Assembly: GCF_019649015.1 (NCBI RefSeq)
Contig: NZ_BLPI01000001.1
Span: 639,501 to 703,500 of the forward strand
Source: Agarivorans litoreus
GTDB lineage: Bacteria; Pseudomonadota; Gammaproteobacteria; Enterobacterales; Celerinatantimonadaceae
DNA: 64,000 nucleotides
Direction of reading: 5' to 3'
Both the position numbers and the translations under genes were made by a program. The first letter of the stretch is position 1. Each line of letters opens with the position of its first letter. The notes beneath the pieces are model-generated. The model made no database searches. It was not told the DNA's origin and saw only the letters and a list, made by a program, of their open reading frames with translations. Positions 47,619 to 56,604 of this stretch are shown piece after piece.

Positions 47619-48992
47619 ATGTCACACGACAAAAACGCTGATTTAACTCCATACGAACAATTCAACGTACAATTACCAGAAGCATTTCCTGAAGAAGGTA
47701 TGGCAGCTCGTGCAGCAGCTTCTTTAGTAAAAAGCGAATGCTGGACCGACGCAAACCCAATGCTTAACTTATCTTCTTTCGTAACGACCTTTGTTGAACC
47801 TGAAGCTGCAGAAATATTTAAAGACGGGTCTTTCCGTAACTTTGCAGACCCAGACATGTACCCTCACACTAAAGCAACTGAAGAAAAATGTGTTAAGTGG
47901 CTGCATGACCTTTGGAATGGCCCTAAAGATGTAGAAGCTTACGGTGCGGCAACTATTGGCTCATCAGAAGCTTGTATGCTTGCTGGATTAGCGCATAAGT
48001 GGAACTGGCGTCAAGCCCGTGAAAAAGCAGGTAAAGATACCTCAAGACCAAACATGGTAACCGGTGGTAACGTGCAAATTGTATGGAAAAAGTTCCTAAA
48101 ATACTTTGACGTTGAGCCACGCATTGTTCCGCTAAAACCTGGTCAATACCGATTAACTGCAGATCAACTAGATGAATACGTTGATGAGAACACGATTTGT
48201 GTAGTGGGTATTGCAGGTCAAACCTTCACAGGTGAAGATGATGACTTCCAAGCTATCCACGATTGGTTAGATGCTTACGAAGAAAAAACGGGCATTTCGA
48301 TCCCTATGCATATCGATGCTGCGTCTGGTGGTTTTGTTAACCCTTTCCTTTACCCAGATTACAAATGGGACTTTCGCCTACCACGCGTACAGTCTATCAA
48401 CGCATCAGGCCACAAATTTGGTTTAGTACCTCCTGGACTAGGTTGGATTATTTTCCGCGAGCGAGCAGTATTTAATGAAGATTTAGTATTTTATGTTAAT
48501 TACTTGGGCGGTGAAGCAGCAACAGCCACTCTTAACTTTAGTAAAAGCTCAGCTACCGTTCTGGCGCAGTACTACAACTTCATTCGACTAGGTAAAGAAG
48601 GCTACACTCGCATCATGAAGCAAACAGTGGAAAATGCCGAGTACCTACGCGACCGTCTACTTGCTACTGGCAAATTCAAAATTATGAATGAAACCCAGCG
48701 TATTCCTGTAGTTGCATTAACTCTGGATGAGTCAGTCACTCGATATAACGAGTTTGATATTTCAAATAAAGTACGTGAACGTGGCTGGATTTTATCAGCT
48801 TACTCAATGCCAGCTAACGCACAAGAAGTAAACAGCCTACGGATTGTTGTTAGACCACATCTTAACCGTGACGCTGCAGAGATTCTTGCTCGAGATATTG
48901 AAATGGCCTGTGAATACTTGGAAGAGCATGGTGGCAACGCTACCCCTCCTAAGTTACACAATACGCACAAAGTTTCTCCAAGTAAGTGCTAA
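47619..48992 (+). CDS. gadB: Glutamate decarboxylase
   Basis: PLP enzyme that converts glutamate to GABA and CO2, using up a proton. The 457-residue protein has the substrate loop YGAATIGSSEACMLAG, the PLP-pairing Asp233 in HIDAASGG, and the PLP lysine Lys266 in ASGHKFG. The C-terminus (HNTHKVSPSKC) resembles the pH-sensing tail of E. coli GadB, which ends in HT. A good SD (AGGAAGA) precedes the ATG. The antiporter gene follows 83 bases later, and the two probably form an acid-resistance operon. Confidence 0.95.
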   Translation: MSHDKNADLTPYEQFNVQLPEAFPEEGMAARAAASLVKSECWTDANPMLNLSSFVTTFVEPEAAEIFKDGSFRNFADPDMYPHTKATEEKCVKWLHDLWNGPKDVEAYGAATIGSSEACMLAGLAHKWNWRQAREKAGKDTSRPNMVTGGNVQIVWKKFLKYFDVEPRIVPLKPGQYRLTADQLDEYVDENTICVVGIAGQTFTGEDDDFQAIHDWLDAYEEKTGISIPMHIDAASGGFVNPFLYPDYKWDFRLPRVQSINASGHKFGLVPPGLGWIIFRERAVFNEDLVFYVNYLGGEAATATLNFSKSSATVLAQYYNFIRLGKEGYTRIMKQTVENAEYLRDRLLATGKFKIMNETQRIPVVALTLDESVTRYNEFDISNKVRERGWILSAYSMPANAQEVNSLRIVVRPHLNRDAAEILARDIEMACEYLEEHGGNATPPKLHNTHKVSPSKC

Positions 48993-49075
48993 TAACCCTT
49001 TCAATCTCTTAGCTATAAAGAAGAAGTACAGTGCAGTTACTTCTTCTTTTCTTCAAAACAAAGCTGGATAACGCA

Positions 49076-50944
49076 ATGAACAATCGAACGACATTATTAG
49101 GGGCTTTAGCCCACCCCTCTAAACGCATGATGAGCTTAATGCTGGGGTTATGCACACTAGCAATATTATTCTTTGGCAATGCTTATGCCGCCACCGTAGA
49201 ACCAGAAGCATCAAGTGGCATTGCATGGGCACTTAGCTATCTTGCAGAAAACCCTTTCGCTTACCTATTTCTTACACTTGCGATTGGCTATCCCATAGGC
49301 CGCATCACGGTAGGCGGCATTTGCCTAGGCGCTACTGCCGGTACACTAGTAACAGGCATTCTAATAGCCTTAGCTTCTAGTGCCCTATACGGTATTACTT
49401 ACAACATTCCAGGCCTTGTAGAAGACATCTTCTTAATGCTGTTTATGTATGCCCTAGGTATGCGTGTTGGACCACAATTTTTTTCTGGCCTAGCGCGTGG
49501 TGGGGTAGATTTTCTAGTTATTGGATTAATTGTTGTGTTCTCTAACTTCCTAATAGTGTTCTTTGGAGTGAAAGTTCTCGATTTAGGCCCTGGTTATGCT
49601 GCGGGCATTATTTCAGGTAGTTATACCGTAACTGCGGTTATGGGGGTTGCTCAATCCGCGGTAAATAGTGGAGCTTTCCATTTACCAGAAGGTGTTACTG
49701 CCGATATGGTTGGGGCAAACATGGCTGCCGGTTATGCCATCAGCTACGTATTATCTTCAATCTTCATTATCTTGTTAATTAAATACCTACCAAAAATGTT
49801 TGGTAAAGATCCAGTGATTGAAGCACAAAAAGCTGAAGGTGAATTTGGTGGTGGTGAAGACGGTGGAGCGCTCCCAGGCACAGCAGGAACTTCAGAACTA
49901 GGCTTTACAGACAAGCAAATTCGCTCTTATTTAGTCGAGCATCAAGAGTTAGTGGGTAAAACTGTAAACCAACTATTTAAAATGAATCCACATGCTGCCA
50001 TTTTAAAAGTTGTGCGTGATGACGAAGTTATTGACGCACAAGACAACCCAACTCTGCAACTAGGTGACATCGTTGGCGTAATGGGCAATTACAATCTACT
50101 ACTTAGTGGTGAAACTAAAGTAGGTAAAGAAGTATCAGAACCTCGTGCCCGAATGACCGAGATAGAAGTTGCAGACGTTCACGTAGGCAAAAGTGAATTT
50201 GCAGGAAAAACCCTAACAGAAGTAGCCAATGAAATAGGGTTTGGCATTCACCTAAAATCAATGTTTAGAGCTGGTGTGGCCATTCCTCACTTACCTAAAA
50301 CTATTGTAGAAAAAGGCGATGTATTACGTATTGCAGGCCCTGTTTGGTGCGTAGAAAAAGCCGCAAAACAATTAAAAGCTGTACCAATCGTAGAAAGCAC
50401 TTATACAGAAGTATCATTTATGTCTTTCGCACTATTTATTGGCTTTGTGATTGGCCATGCCAGTGTTGAAATAGGCGGTATTCCTTTCGCCTTAGGTACT
50501 TCAGCAGGCTGTATGCTTATGGGGATTTTAGTATCTTGGTTACGTACCAGAAATCCAGATTTTGGTGGTCCAACTAGCGAAGGTGCACGCGCATTCTTGA
50601 ACGATATTGGCTTAAGCTTGTTTGTTGCAGTGCTAGCCGCAGGCGTGGGTCCTAAAATCATGTCATCATTCCAAGGTACAGTGGTGATTTGGATTGCGGT
50701 ACTAGGTCTATTAGGTGCACTAGTTCCACCATTCTTAGCTTGGATATATGGTTACTACTTTAGAAAAATGAACCCTGTCGTACTAGCGGGAGCCTGTGCT
50801 GGCGGACGCAATAGCACACCAGCACTAAATGGCATACAGGACATCTCTAAAAGTGGTATTGCCGCGGTAGCTTACCCAGTACCTTATGCGCTTACTTCTG
50901 CCATTGTATTAATCCTTGGCTATATAGCGATGGTGTTCTCATAA
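49076..50944 (+). CDS. Aspartate:alanine-exchanger family antiporter, probable Glu/GABA exchanger
   Basis: A 622-residue membrane protein of the AspT (AAEx) family. Two hydrophobic halves (about residues 35-245 and 440-620) flank a cytosolic region with two RCK_C/TrkA-C-type domains (about residues 280-440, LVGKTVNQLFKMNPHAAILK and FAGKTLTEVANEIGFGIHLK). The second half has GACAGGRNSTPALNGIQD, typical of the family. The first 40 residues look like an extra signal-like segment (LGLCTLAILFFGNAYA). The ATG at 49076 is preferred over a GTG at 49031. Placed right behind gadB, it likely exchanges glutamate for GABA instead of aspartate for alanine; this is inferred from context. Confidence 0.88.
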   Translation: MNNRTTLLGALAHPSKRMMSLMLGLCTLAILFFGNAYAATVEPEASSGIAWALSYLAENPFAYLFLTLAIGYPIGRITVGGICLGATAGTLVTGILIALASSALYGITYNIPGLVEDIFLMLFMYALGMRVGPQFFSGLARGGVDFLVIGLIVVFSNFLIVFFGVKVLDLGPGYAAGIISGSYTVTAVMGVAQSAVNSGAFHLPEGVTADMVGANMAAGYAISYVLSSIFIILLIKYLPKMFGKDPVIEAQKAEGEFGGGEDGGALPGTAGTSELGFTDKQIRSYLVEHQELVGKTVNQLFKMNPHAAILKVVRDDEVIDAQDNPTLQLGDIVGVMGNYNLLLSGETKVGKEVSEPRARMTEIEVADVHVGKSEFAGKTLTEVANEIGFGIHLKSMFRAGVAIPHLPKTIVEKGDVLRIAGPVWCVEKAAKQLKAVPIVESTYTEVSFMSFALFIGFVIGHASVEIGGIPFALGTSAGCMLMGILVSWLRTRNPDFGGPTSEGARAFLNDIGLSLFVAVLAAGVGPKIMSSFQGTVVIWIAVLGLLGALVPPFLAWIYGYYFRKMNPVVLAGACAGGRNSTPALNGIQDISKSGIAAVAYPVPYALTSAIVLILGYIAMVFS

Positions 50945-50981
50945 GTAACAACAATATTACCGCTCCATAGACCACACGATG

Positions 50982-51021
50982 AAGCCTTAACACTACCTTG
51001 AGTATTGTTAAGGCTTTTTTC
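50982..51021 (+). terminator. Terminator of the gadB-antiporter operon
   Basis: Eleven-base-pair stem AAGCCTTAACA / TGTTAAGGCTT with a 13-base loop, followed by T4-5. It lies 38 bases past the antiporter stop codon. Confidence 0.88.
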
Positions 51022-51194
51022 CTGCCATCTCTAAAAGCTTAGCCCCCCCTACGCTTTCCGCTTTACATTGTGACGCTTACAGCCCTTGTTTTGGTAACAA
51101 AATAATTTACTAAAGCAGCCGATAACACAAGCACTGCGCTTTATTCGTGTTGATCTAAGTGTTCGCGTATACTGCTGTTTTTTCTACTGTGTTA

Positions 51195-51857
51195 ATGCTA
51201 GTGAATCGCTTTTTACAACTTTATGCCCAACGCAAAGCCTCCGCCACAACTCAATTTAAAGGTCGTGGAGCACGCCGAGAGCGTTGCCAAACCTGCCAAA
51301 TGCCTCAGCAACATTGCTTTTGTGAGCAAGCTGTTTTACAAGATAGTAACTGTGGTTTTGTGCTACTAATGCACAACAAGGAAGTATTGCGCCCCAGCAA
51401 TACTGGGCGATTTATTGCTGATCTTATCCCTGACACCTACGCGTTTATTTGGCAACGAACAGATCCTTGCCAAGCCTTAATTAAGCTATGCGAGCAACCA
51501 CAATGGCAACCTTATGTGGTTTTCCCCGCTGCATTTAGTCAACCAGAGCGAGTAAGAGAAAAAGTAGAATTAACACAAGGTTGTAAGCCCTTATTCATTA
51601 TGCTGGATGGTAGTTGGCGCGAGGCCAGAAAAATGTTTCACCAAAGCCCTTGGTTAGATAAATTTCCCGTCATTTCGATTAATCCCGAGCAAGCTTCTAG
51701 TTATGGATTACGTTCGCGGCCCATAAAAGGCCAATGGGCCACAGCAGAAGTAGCAGCCCAATTACTCGCGATGAATGGAGAAAAAAACAATGGCAAACTG
51801 CTGGAGCAACGCTTTAGTCAATTTACTCAACAAACCCTTGCTGGCAGGAGCCATTAA
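51195..51857 (+). CDS. tapT: tRNA-uridine aminocarboxypropyltransferase TapT (DTW domain)
   Basis: Makes acp3U at position 47 of tRNAs with SAM. The protein has an N-terminal cysteine cluster (CQTCQMPQQHCFC), HNKEVLRPSNTGRFIAD and the signature region IMLDGSWREARKMF, where the usual D-x-T-W reads D-G-S-W. The frame is open from a GTG at 51159, but alignment with E. coli YfiP favours ATG 51195 (220 residues). No clear SD is seen. It is a single gene. Confidence 0.88.
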   Translation: MLVNRFLQLYAQRKASATTQFKGRGARRERCQTCQMPQQHCFCEQAVLQDSNCGFVLLMHNKEVLRPSNTGRFIADLIPDTYAFIWQRTDPCQALIKLCEQPQWQPYVVFPAAFSQPERVREKVELTQGCKPLFIMLDGSWREARKMFHQSPWLDKFPVISINPEQASSYGLRSRPIKGQWATAEVAAQLLAMNGEKNNGKLLEQRFSQFTQQTLAGRSH

Positions 51858-52110
51858 CCAGTATTAATCACCATGTTTAGCGTCAAAAACCAGCGGTTTA
51901 AGCGACTACTTTCGTGAGACACATCACGCATTGAAAACGTTATCAAGCAAAATTGGTTTTGCTGCGTTTTGTCACTATGCCTAAGCCTTTAGTTGTTGTT
52001 ATGATGTTGGCGCTTGACAAGACAGCGCATAATTTGAACAAAATTATTAAACCCTGCAGACCAAGCAAATTCAAAAATAAAGTATTATTTCAATTGTTTC
52101 AGGAGACATA

Positions 52111-52317
52111 ATGTCTAAAAGCACTGGTACCGTTAAGTGGTTTAACGAAAAGAAAGGTTTTGGTTTCATTTCTCAGCAATCTGGCGCAGATGTGTTTGTA
52201 CACTTCCGTGCAATTTTAGGAGACGGCTTTAAATCACTTGAAGAAGGCCAGAAAGTAGCATTTGACGTTGAAGACGGTCAAAAAGGCCCACAAGCAGCCA
52301 ACGTAGAGCTTGTATAA
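52111..52317 (+). CDS. Cold-shock protein, CspA family
   Basis: A 68-residue single-stranded nucleic-acid-binding OB-fold protein. RNP1 is KGFGFIS and RNP2 is VFVHF. Strong SD (AGGAGA, four bases before the ATG). About 250 bases of leader without a gene lie upstream, consistent with the long structured 5' UTR of cold-inducible csp genes, though the promoter could not be fixed. Which Csp paralogue this is cannot be told. Confidence 0.94.
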   Translation: MSKSTGTVKWFNEKKGFGFISQQSGADVFVHFRAILGDGFKSLEEGQKVAFDVEDGQKGPQAANVELV

Positions 52318-52327
52318 ATAACGCTTA

Positions 52328-52358
52328 GAAGCATAACCTTGGGATTAGGTTATGCTTC
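52328..52358 (+). terminator. Hairpin after the cold-shock gene
   Basis: Twelve-base-pair stem GAAGCATAACCT / AGGTTATGCTTC with a seven-base loop, 11 bases past the stop. The T-tail is poor (CTATCTGTAATTTT). Confidence 0.7.
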
Positions 52359-52379
52359 CTATCTGTAATTTTCGCTTAT

Positions 52380-52859
52380 TCACTTTAGTTTCATTAAATA
52401 GATATGCTGCGGCCCTGCTGGCCCTCCCCGATACAAAACGTCACTGTCTTTAAATCCACACTTTTTATATAAACCCTGCGCAGCGTGATTGCGACAATTT
52501 ACCGTTAAGCATAAAAATTCAAAACCTGAATGTAACCGAGAGACATAATCCTTAAGCTGCAAACCCGCTTGATATCCGTAACCTCTTCCTTGGTGACGAT
52601 GGTCGATGAAAAATGACCTCAACAATACAGCCTTGTTCAGTGGCAAACTTTGGTGATATGGATAATGCTGATCAATCACAAAAAAACCGACTAATTGTTT
52701 ATCAACCATCATCAAATGCGCTGATTGTTGCTCACTCAGTTGTTGTAAAATATCTGCGATGTTTTTTACGTAGTTTTGCTGCTCCGGAGCTACTTGTAGC
52801 GCCAAAACCTGCGCTAAATATTGTTCTGCAAAAGGCTGCAAATCCATCTCTGGCCTCAT
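52380..52859 (-). CDS. GNAT family N-acetyltransferase
   Basis: A 159-residue acetyltransferase-fold protein with the acetyl-CoA-binding signature RSFFIDHRHQGRGYGYQAG and the late motif NHAAQGLYKKCGFKD. Its substrate is unknown. Its start overlaps the stop of the Ada-like gene by four bases (ATGA), so the two are translationally coupled and probably regulated together. Confidence 0.88.
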   Translation of the reverse strand: MRPEMDLQPFAEQYLAQVLALQVAPEQQNYVKNIADILQQLSEQQSAHLMMVDKQLVGFFVIDQHYPYHQSLPLNKAVLLRSFFIDHRHQGRGYGYQAGLQLKDYVSRLHSGFEFLCLTVNCRNHAAQGLYKKCGFKDSDVLYRGGPAGPQHIYLMKLK

Positions 52860-53734
52860 GCACTCTCCCCATATTGATTACTTTGCTCAGCCAATACCGC
52901 TTCGCGGCCCATCATTAATTGTTTTCTATCTAGCCCCCAGCGATAGCCACCCAAAGCACCACTTCTGCGAATCACACGGTGACAAGGGATAATAAATGCG
53001 ATGGGATTTTTTGCGACAGCGCTGGCAACTGCGCGAGTCGCATTAGCCGAGCTCACCTGCTGTGCCAAAAACTGGTAAGAACACAAATTGCCGCTAGGCA
53101 CTTTTAACAAAGCTTGCCACACTTGTAACTGAAAGTTTGTTCCTTTTAGCCATAACGATAAAGCTTGTTTAGGAGGCGCTTTTTGGCTAAATATTTGAGT
53201 CAACAAGGGCCTTATCGCATCATCATCATGAATACATTTGGCTTTAGGCCACGCCTTGGTGAGCTCTTCCAATGGTATTTGCTGCTGCTCTGCTTCACAG
53301 AAACTTAACTGGCAAATCCCTCTATGCGTAGTCGCAATAAATGCACAACCAAAGGGCGTGATTCCCCAGCCATAATGAATAGTTAAACCTTCACCTTGAG
53401 CCTTAGCCTCACCAGGTGTTACCGCTTCAATGTTTACAAATAAGTCGTATAAACGGGCACCGCTTGATAAGCCAACATCGTAAGCAAGCTCTAATACCGA
53501 GCGTGATTCAAACAACTGCTCGCGCGCTTTTTGCAAAGTGAGATACTGCAAAAAGCGCTTTGGCGATACCCCAGCCCATTGGCTAAATAAACGCTGCAAG
53601 TGAGACTCGCTCAACCCTATATCTTCGGCCAAATCTTTAAGTTCTGGTTGCTGCTGTTGGTGTTCAACTAAATAGGCCATTGCTTGACTTATTTGCTGAT
53701 ACTCTCGATGCGATTGCAATGGACTTTGCTCCAT
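52856..53734 (-). CDS. AraC-type regulator fused to O6-methylguanine-DNA methyltransferase (Ada-like)
   Basis: A 292-residue fusion. The N-terminal AraC helix-turn-helix domain (about residues 15-110, LAEDIGLSESHLQRLFSQWA) is followed by a linker domain and the DNA-alkyl transferase domain (about residues 200-285) with the acceptor cysteine in FIIPCHRVIRRSGALGGYRW. It lacks the N-terminal zinc methylphosphotriester domain of E. coli Ada, so methylation sensing must rely on the C-terminal cysteine or on another mechanism. It is coupled to the acetyltransferase gene. Confidence 0.92.
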   Translation of the reverse strand: MEQSPLQSHREYQQISQAMAYLVEHQQQQPELKDLAEDIGLSESHLQRLFSQWAGVSPKRFLQYLTLQKAREQLFESRSVLELAYDVGLSSGARLYDLFVNIEAVTPGEAKAQGEGLTIHYGWGITPFGCAFIATTHRGICQLSFCEAEQQQIPLEELTKAWPKAKCIHDDDAIRPLLTQIFSQKAPPKQALSLWLKGTNFQLQVWQALLKVPSGNLCSYQFLAQQVSSANATRAVASAVAKNPIAFIIPCHRVIRRSGALGGYRWGLDRKQLMMGREAVLAEQSNQYGESA

Positions 53735-53854
53735 AACGTTTCCTCACTAGCCTTTAATCGCAACTTTAACCTAATTGAATCATAGGCTCGACCCGATAAT
53801 TGCAAAATAAGAGATTAGGAAATGTTGAGAGTAAAATTAGAAAGCACCTTTCGG

Positions 53855-54584
53855 TTAGTAGCCAGAATTTAGCACCTGTTGTTCAGCTTGTTCGATAACT
53901 TGGGCTAACTCGCCAGACCTAAGCATCGCCTGAATTACCTCATCCACTTTCGCGACTAAGTGGCGCTCTCGTTCATGAATATAATGATAAAGCGGGAACA
54001 CCGCCAATGGCGCCGAATAAGCGATGTGTTCGTTAAGTTTTAATCGCTTCGAAGCGACTAAACCATCAACTTTATTTGTGAGTGCCACATCTGCTCGCCC
54101 TCGGTGAACAAAGCTTAGGAGTTTGTCAGTACTACTTAGTTGTTCAACATACTTGTGATTAGCAGTAACATCGGCAGTATGTTTAACCCCTCTCACTACC
54201 ACTAATTTATATCGCTCTAAGTCAGACAAGGTAGATATTGTTAGCGCTCGTTCGCTTAAGTAAAACGCGGTGGTGTTCAGTGAATAATAAGGTGTTGGCA
54301 CACGAACCAATTGCGGGTTCTGCTCCCCATAACTCCATATTCGCATTACTTCACCGTCCACCAAACCATTGGATGCCTCAGCCTGTGCGCGCTTTGCTGG
54401 GTAATTTTCAATGTCGATATTATAACCAAGTTTTTTATACACGACCTGCAACACCTCTATCCCAACACGTTGTTCAAACAGGTGTTCGATAGCGGCAAAA
54501 CGAAAATCGGCCTTGGCACAAGCAAAGCTAGTGAAACTCCAGATAAACAGCAGTGCAATAGACCTACAAATAACTTATCCCCAT
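53855..54584 (-). pseudogene. Periplasmic solute-binding protein (SBP_bac_3-like), start broken by one base
   Basis: An uninterrupted frame from a GTG at 54454 encodes 199 residues resembling amino-acid ABC binding proteins (LVVVRGVKHTADVTANHKY, FVHRGRADVALTNKVDGLV). The same frame stays open upstream to 54574 and encodes a perfect signal peptide (ALLFIWSFTSFACAKA) and the first strand (ADFRFAAIEHLFEQRVG), but has no normal start. An ATG at 54584, with GAGG upstream, is one base out of phase. Dropping one A at 54575-54576 would give MGIVICRSIALLFIW and restore a 242-residue exported protein. It is therefore a recent pseudogene, a phase-variable site or a sequence error. No transporter genes are adjacent. 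Confidence 0.78.
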
Positions 54585-54709
54585 AATGTTGAACCTCTTT
54601 ATTTCAAACGACATGCTTTACTAAGCGTAGCTCAATAAGTCTTTAATGAAGAACCATAAAATGTAAGATTAGCACTGAGCGTAAGACATAAAAACCAGCA
54701 AGTAATAGC

Positions 54710-54975
54710 TAGGGTCTGTTGATCTTTGCTGATGGTTTTTACAGCAATTTATTAGCCATTTAGGCAAGGCAGTGAGTGTGCAGTTAAGTGGGCTTAATAA
54801 TCACTCGCTAGCGCTGAATAAATGGCTAAGAAATGCTGCCCGAAGGGTTCGAATAAGCGAACTTTACTCTTTGTTAAGCACTTCTTGCTTAGCCCGCTAG
54901 ACTTCTAAGTGCTCGCCGCGATTAAAGCCCGCTTATCTCGAACAAAATTTCAACACCAAAGATCAACAGACCCTA
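54710..54975. repeat. MITE-like dispersed repeat, family A copy 2
   Basis: A 266-bp element with perfect 18-base terminal inverted repeats (TAGGGTCTGTTGATCTTT). The interior shares CTGCCCGAAGGGTTCG, CTTTGTTAAG and TCGAACAAAATT with the copy at 8561-8823. It ends about 70 bases upstream of the transporter start and could influence its expression. Confidence 0.87.
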
Positions 54976-55507
54976 ATTAAACTTCATTAGGTTATTTGAA
55001 AATTAGGGCTATAATGCCGCCATTTTATAGTACAAGGTTCGGTAGTGTGTTTAAGCCTAAAGCAGCCAGTTGGATAAGCTTATATTTTTCAGGATTGTTC
55101 TTTGCCTGGGGGATCTTTTTGCCCTTTTGGGCGCTGTGGCTGGAAAGCGAGGGCTTAGATCCTAGCCAGATTGGTATGTTACTTGGCTTTAGCATGCTGG
55201 CACGTTTTCTTGGCAATGTGCTACTTATGCCGCGAATTAAATCCGCTAAACACCTTTTGCCAGGAGTTCGATGGGTGAGCTTTGCCAGTATATTGGTAGT
55301 GGCTAGCCTGTGCTGGTTAAACGGCTACTTTTGGCTAACAGTACTCACGCTTGCCGCTAACTTTTTTATTGCCACCTTAATTCCCCTCGGTGATGCTGTT
55401 GCTACTAAGTGGGTAAGCCAGCTGCAACTAGACTACGGCCGCGTTCGGGTATTTGGCTCTATTGCATTTATTGTCTCTTCTACCCTTTTAGGGCTTGGCC
55501 TCACTTA

Positions 55508-56604
55508 TACCCAATCAACTTGAAGATGCAGGCTTGAGTACCTGAAAATTATCGTTCACTCGAGATGCCAAGGAGCCTGCGATCTCCTGAAGAGTCACAG
55601 AAAAAAATTGGTCTATCGCCGCCTTAAAGTCTCGTTTATTTTTGAAATAAACGTTGTTTCTCGACTTCTCGTTCATTACCTTCCATAACCGCTCTATTGG
55701 GTTGAGGTTTGGACTGTAAGGTGGGAGGTAATGCAATTCAATATTAAGGACAAACGCGGCATCTTTGACTAAGTTACTACGGTGATATCCCGCACCATCT
55801 AAAATGATATGAAGCTTATGGCCTAACGGGTAACTCTCTCTGAGCTTACAGAAAAAACGAACAATATTTTCACTGTTAATGCTTTCGTAATCGCTAACAA
55901 CCGTCGCTCCAATATCGGATAAATTCAGTGCGCCAATAAGGTTTAACCGACTACGGTTGCCCGTTGTTTCAATCACTTTTTCTTGGCCTGTACGTATCCA
56001 GCCATGGGTGATTTTGGTCGATAGCGTCGGGTGAACGGCATCGATAAACAATATCGATTCATCCTCGCCACAGCTTGTCTTTAGAGCTTCATAAGCTTCG
56101 ATGAACGCCCGTTGTTTTGTCTCATCAAACTTGTGTGGAACGCCTTTCGGTTGCTTGTAGCTAAAACCATTGTGATGAAGCCACTTGTTCATACCAGAAA
56201 CCGTATAATCAAGTCCAAATGTCTCTTTAACGTAGGCGACAACTTGATGAGTGTGAGAATAGGTTTTCTCGGTCAAATGCTCGATTAGGTGCATGGTTTG
56301 AGTAGCAGAAAGTTTACTTTGGCTTCCGCCATTTTCGGGCTTAAGTTTTTCAGAAAGAACATAGTCGCTGAGATGTCGAGCGACTGTCGACTCGTGGATG
56401 CGAAGGGCTTGAGAAATCATCACCTGACTCCAACCTTCAGAAGCAAGTAATACCGCTTTGATACGGTCTCGCACTCGACCATCGCGAGTGGAATCATGCA
56501 TCTGCTCGAGTTGCTGTTTCTGTTGAGGAGTCAGTATAATTTTCATGGTGTGTAGCATGATCCTCATTGACGAAAAAATCAATCACCTTCAATGATCACG
56601 GGTA
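55508..56604 (-). mobile_element. IS630-family insertion sequence
   Basis: A 1097-bp element with ends TACCC...GGGTA and imperfect inverted repeats (TACCC-N7-TTGAAG-R-TG). It is flanked by a 2-bp TA duplication at 55506-55507 and 56605-56606, the signature of IS630/Tc1-type transposition. It carries one transposase gene on the minus strand. It interrupts the HcaT-like transporter. Confidence 0.93.
55515..56546 (-). CDS. IS630-family transposase
   Basis: A DDE transposase of 343 residues from the ATG at 56546 (MKIILTPQQKQQLEQMHDS). The frame stays open to 56582 with further possible starts. The N-terminal helix-turn-helix (about residues 10-85, GWSQVMISQALRIHESTVAR) binds the ends. Catalytic residues lie in LFIDAVHP, ILDGAGYH and NLNPIERLWK. 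The frame is intact, so the element may still be active. It is transcribed against the gene it interrupts. Confidence 0.93.
   Translation of the reverse strand: MKIILTPQQKQQLEQMHDSTRDGRVRDRIKAVLLASEGWSQVMISQALRIHESTVARHLSDYVLSEKLKPENGGSQSKLSATQTMHLIEHLTEKTYSHTHQVVAYVKETFGLDYTVSGMNKWLHHNGFSYKQPKGVPHKFDETKQRAFIEAYEALKTSCGEDESILFIDAVHPTLSTKITHGWIRTGQEKVIETTGNRSRLNLIGALNLSDIGATVVSDYESINSENIVRFFCKLRESYPLGHKLHIILDGAGYHRSNLVKDAAFVLNIELHYLPPYSPNLNPIERLWKVMNEKSRNNVYFKNKRDFKAAIDQFFSVTLQEIAGSLASRVNDNFQVLKPASSS

Noticed and set aside
54996-55046. Upstream TTG/ATG starts of the HcaT-like gene
   Set aside because: A likely -10 box (TATAAT) overlaps this stretch, and homologues begin near GTG 55047.
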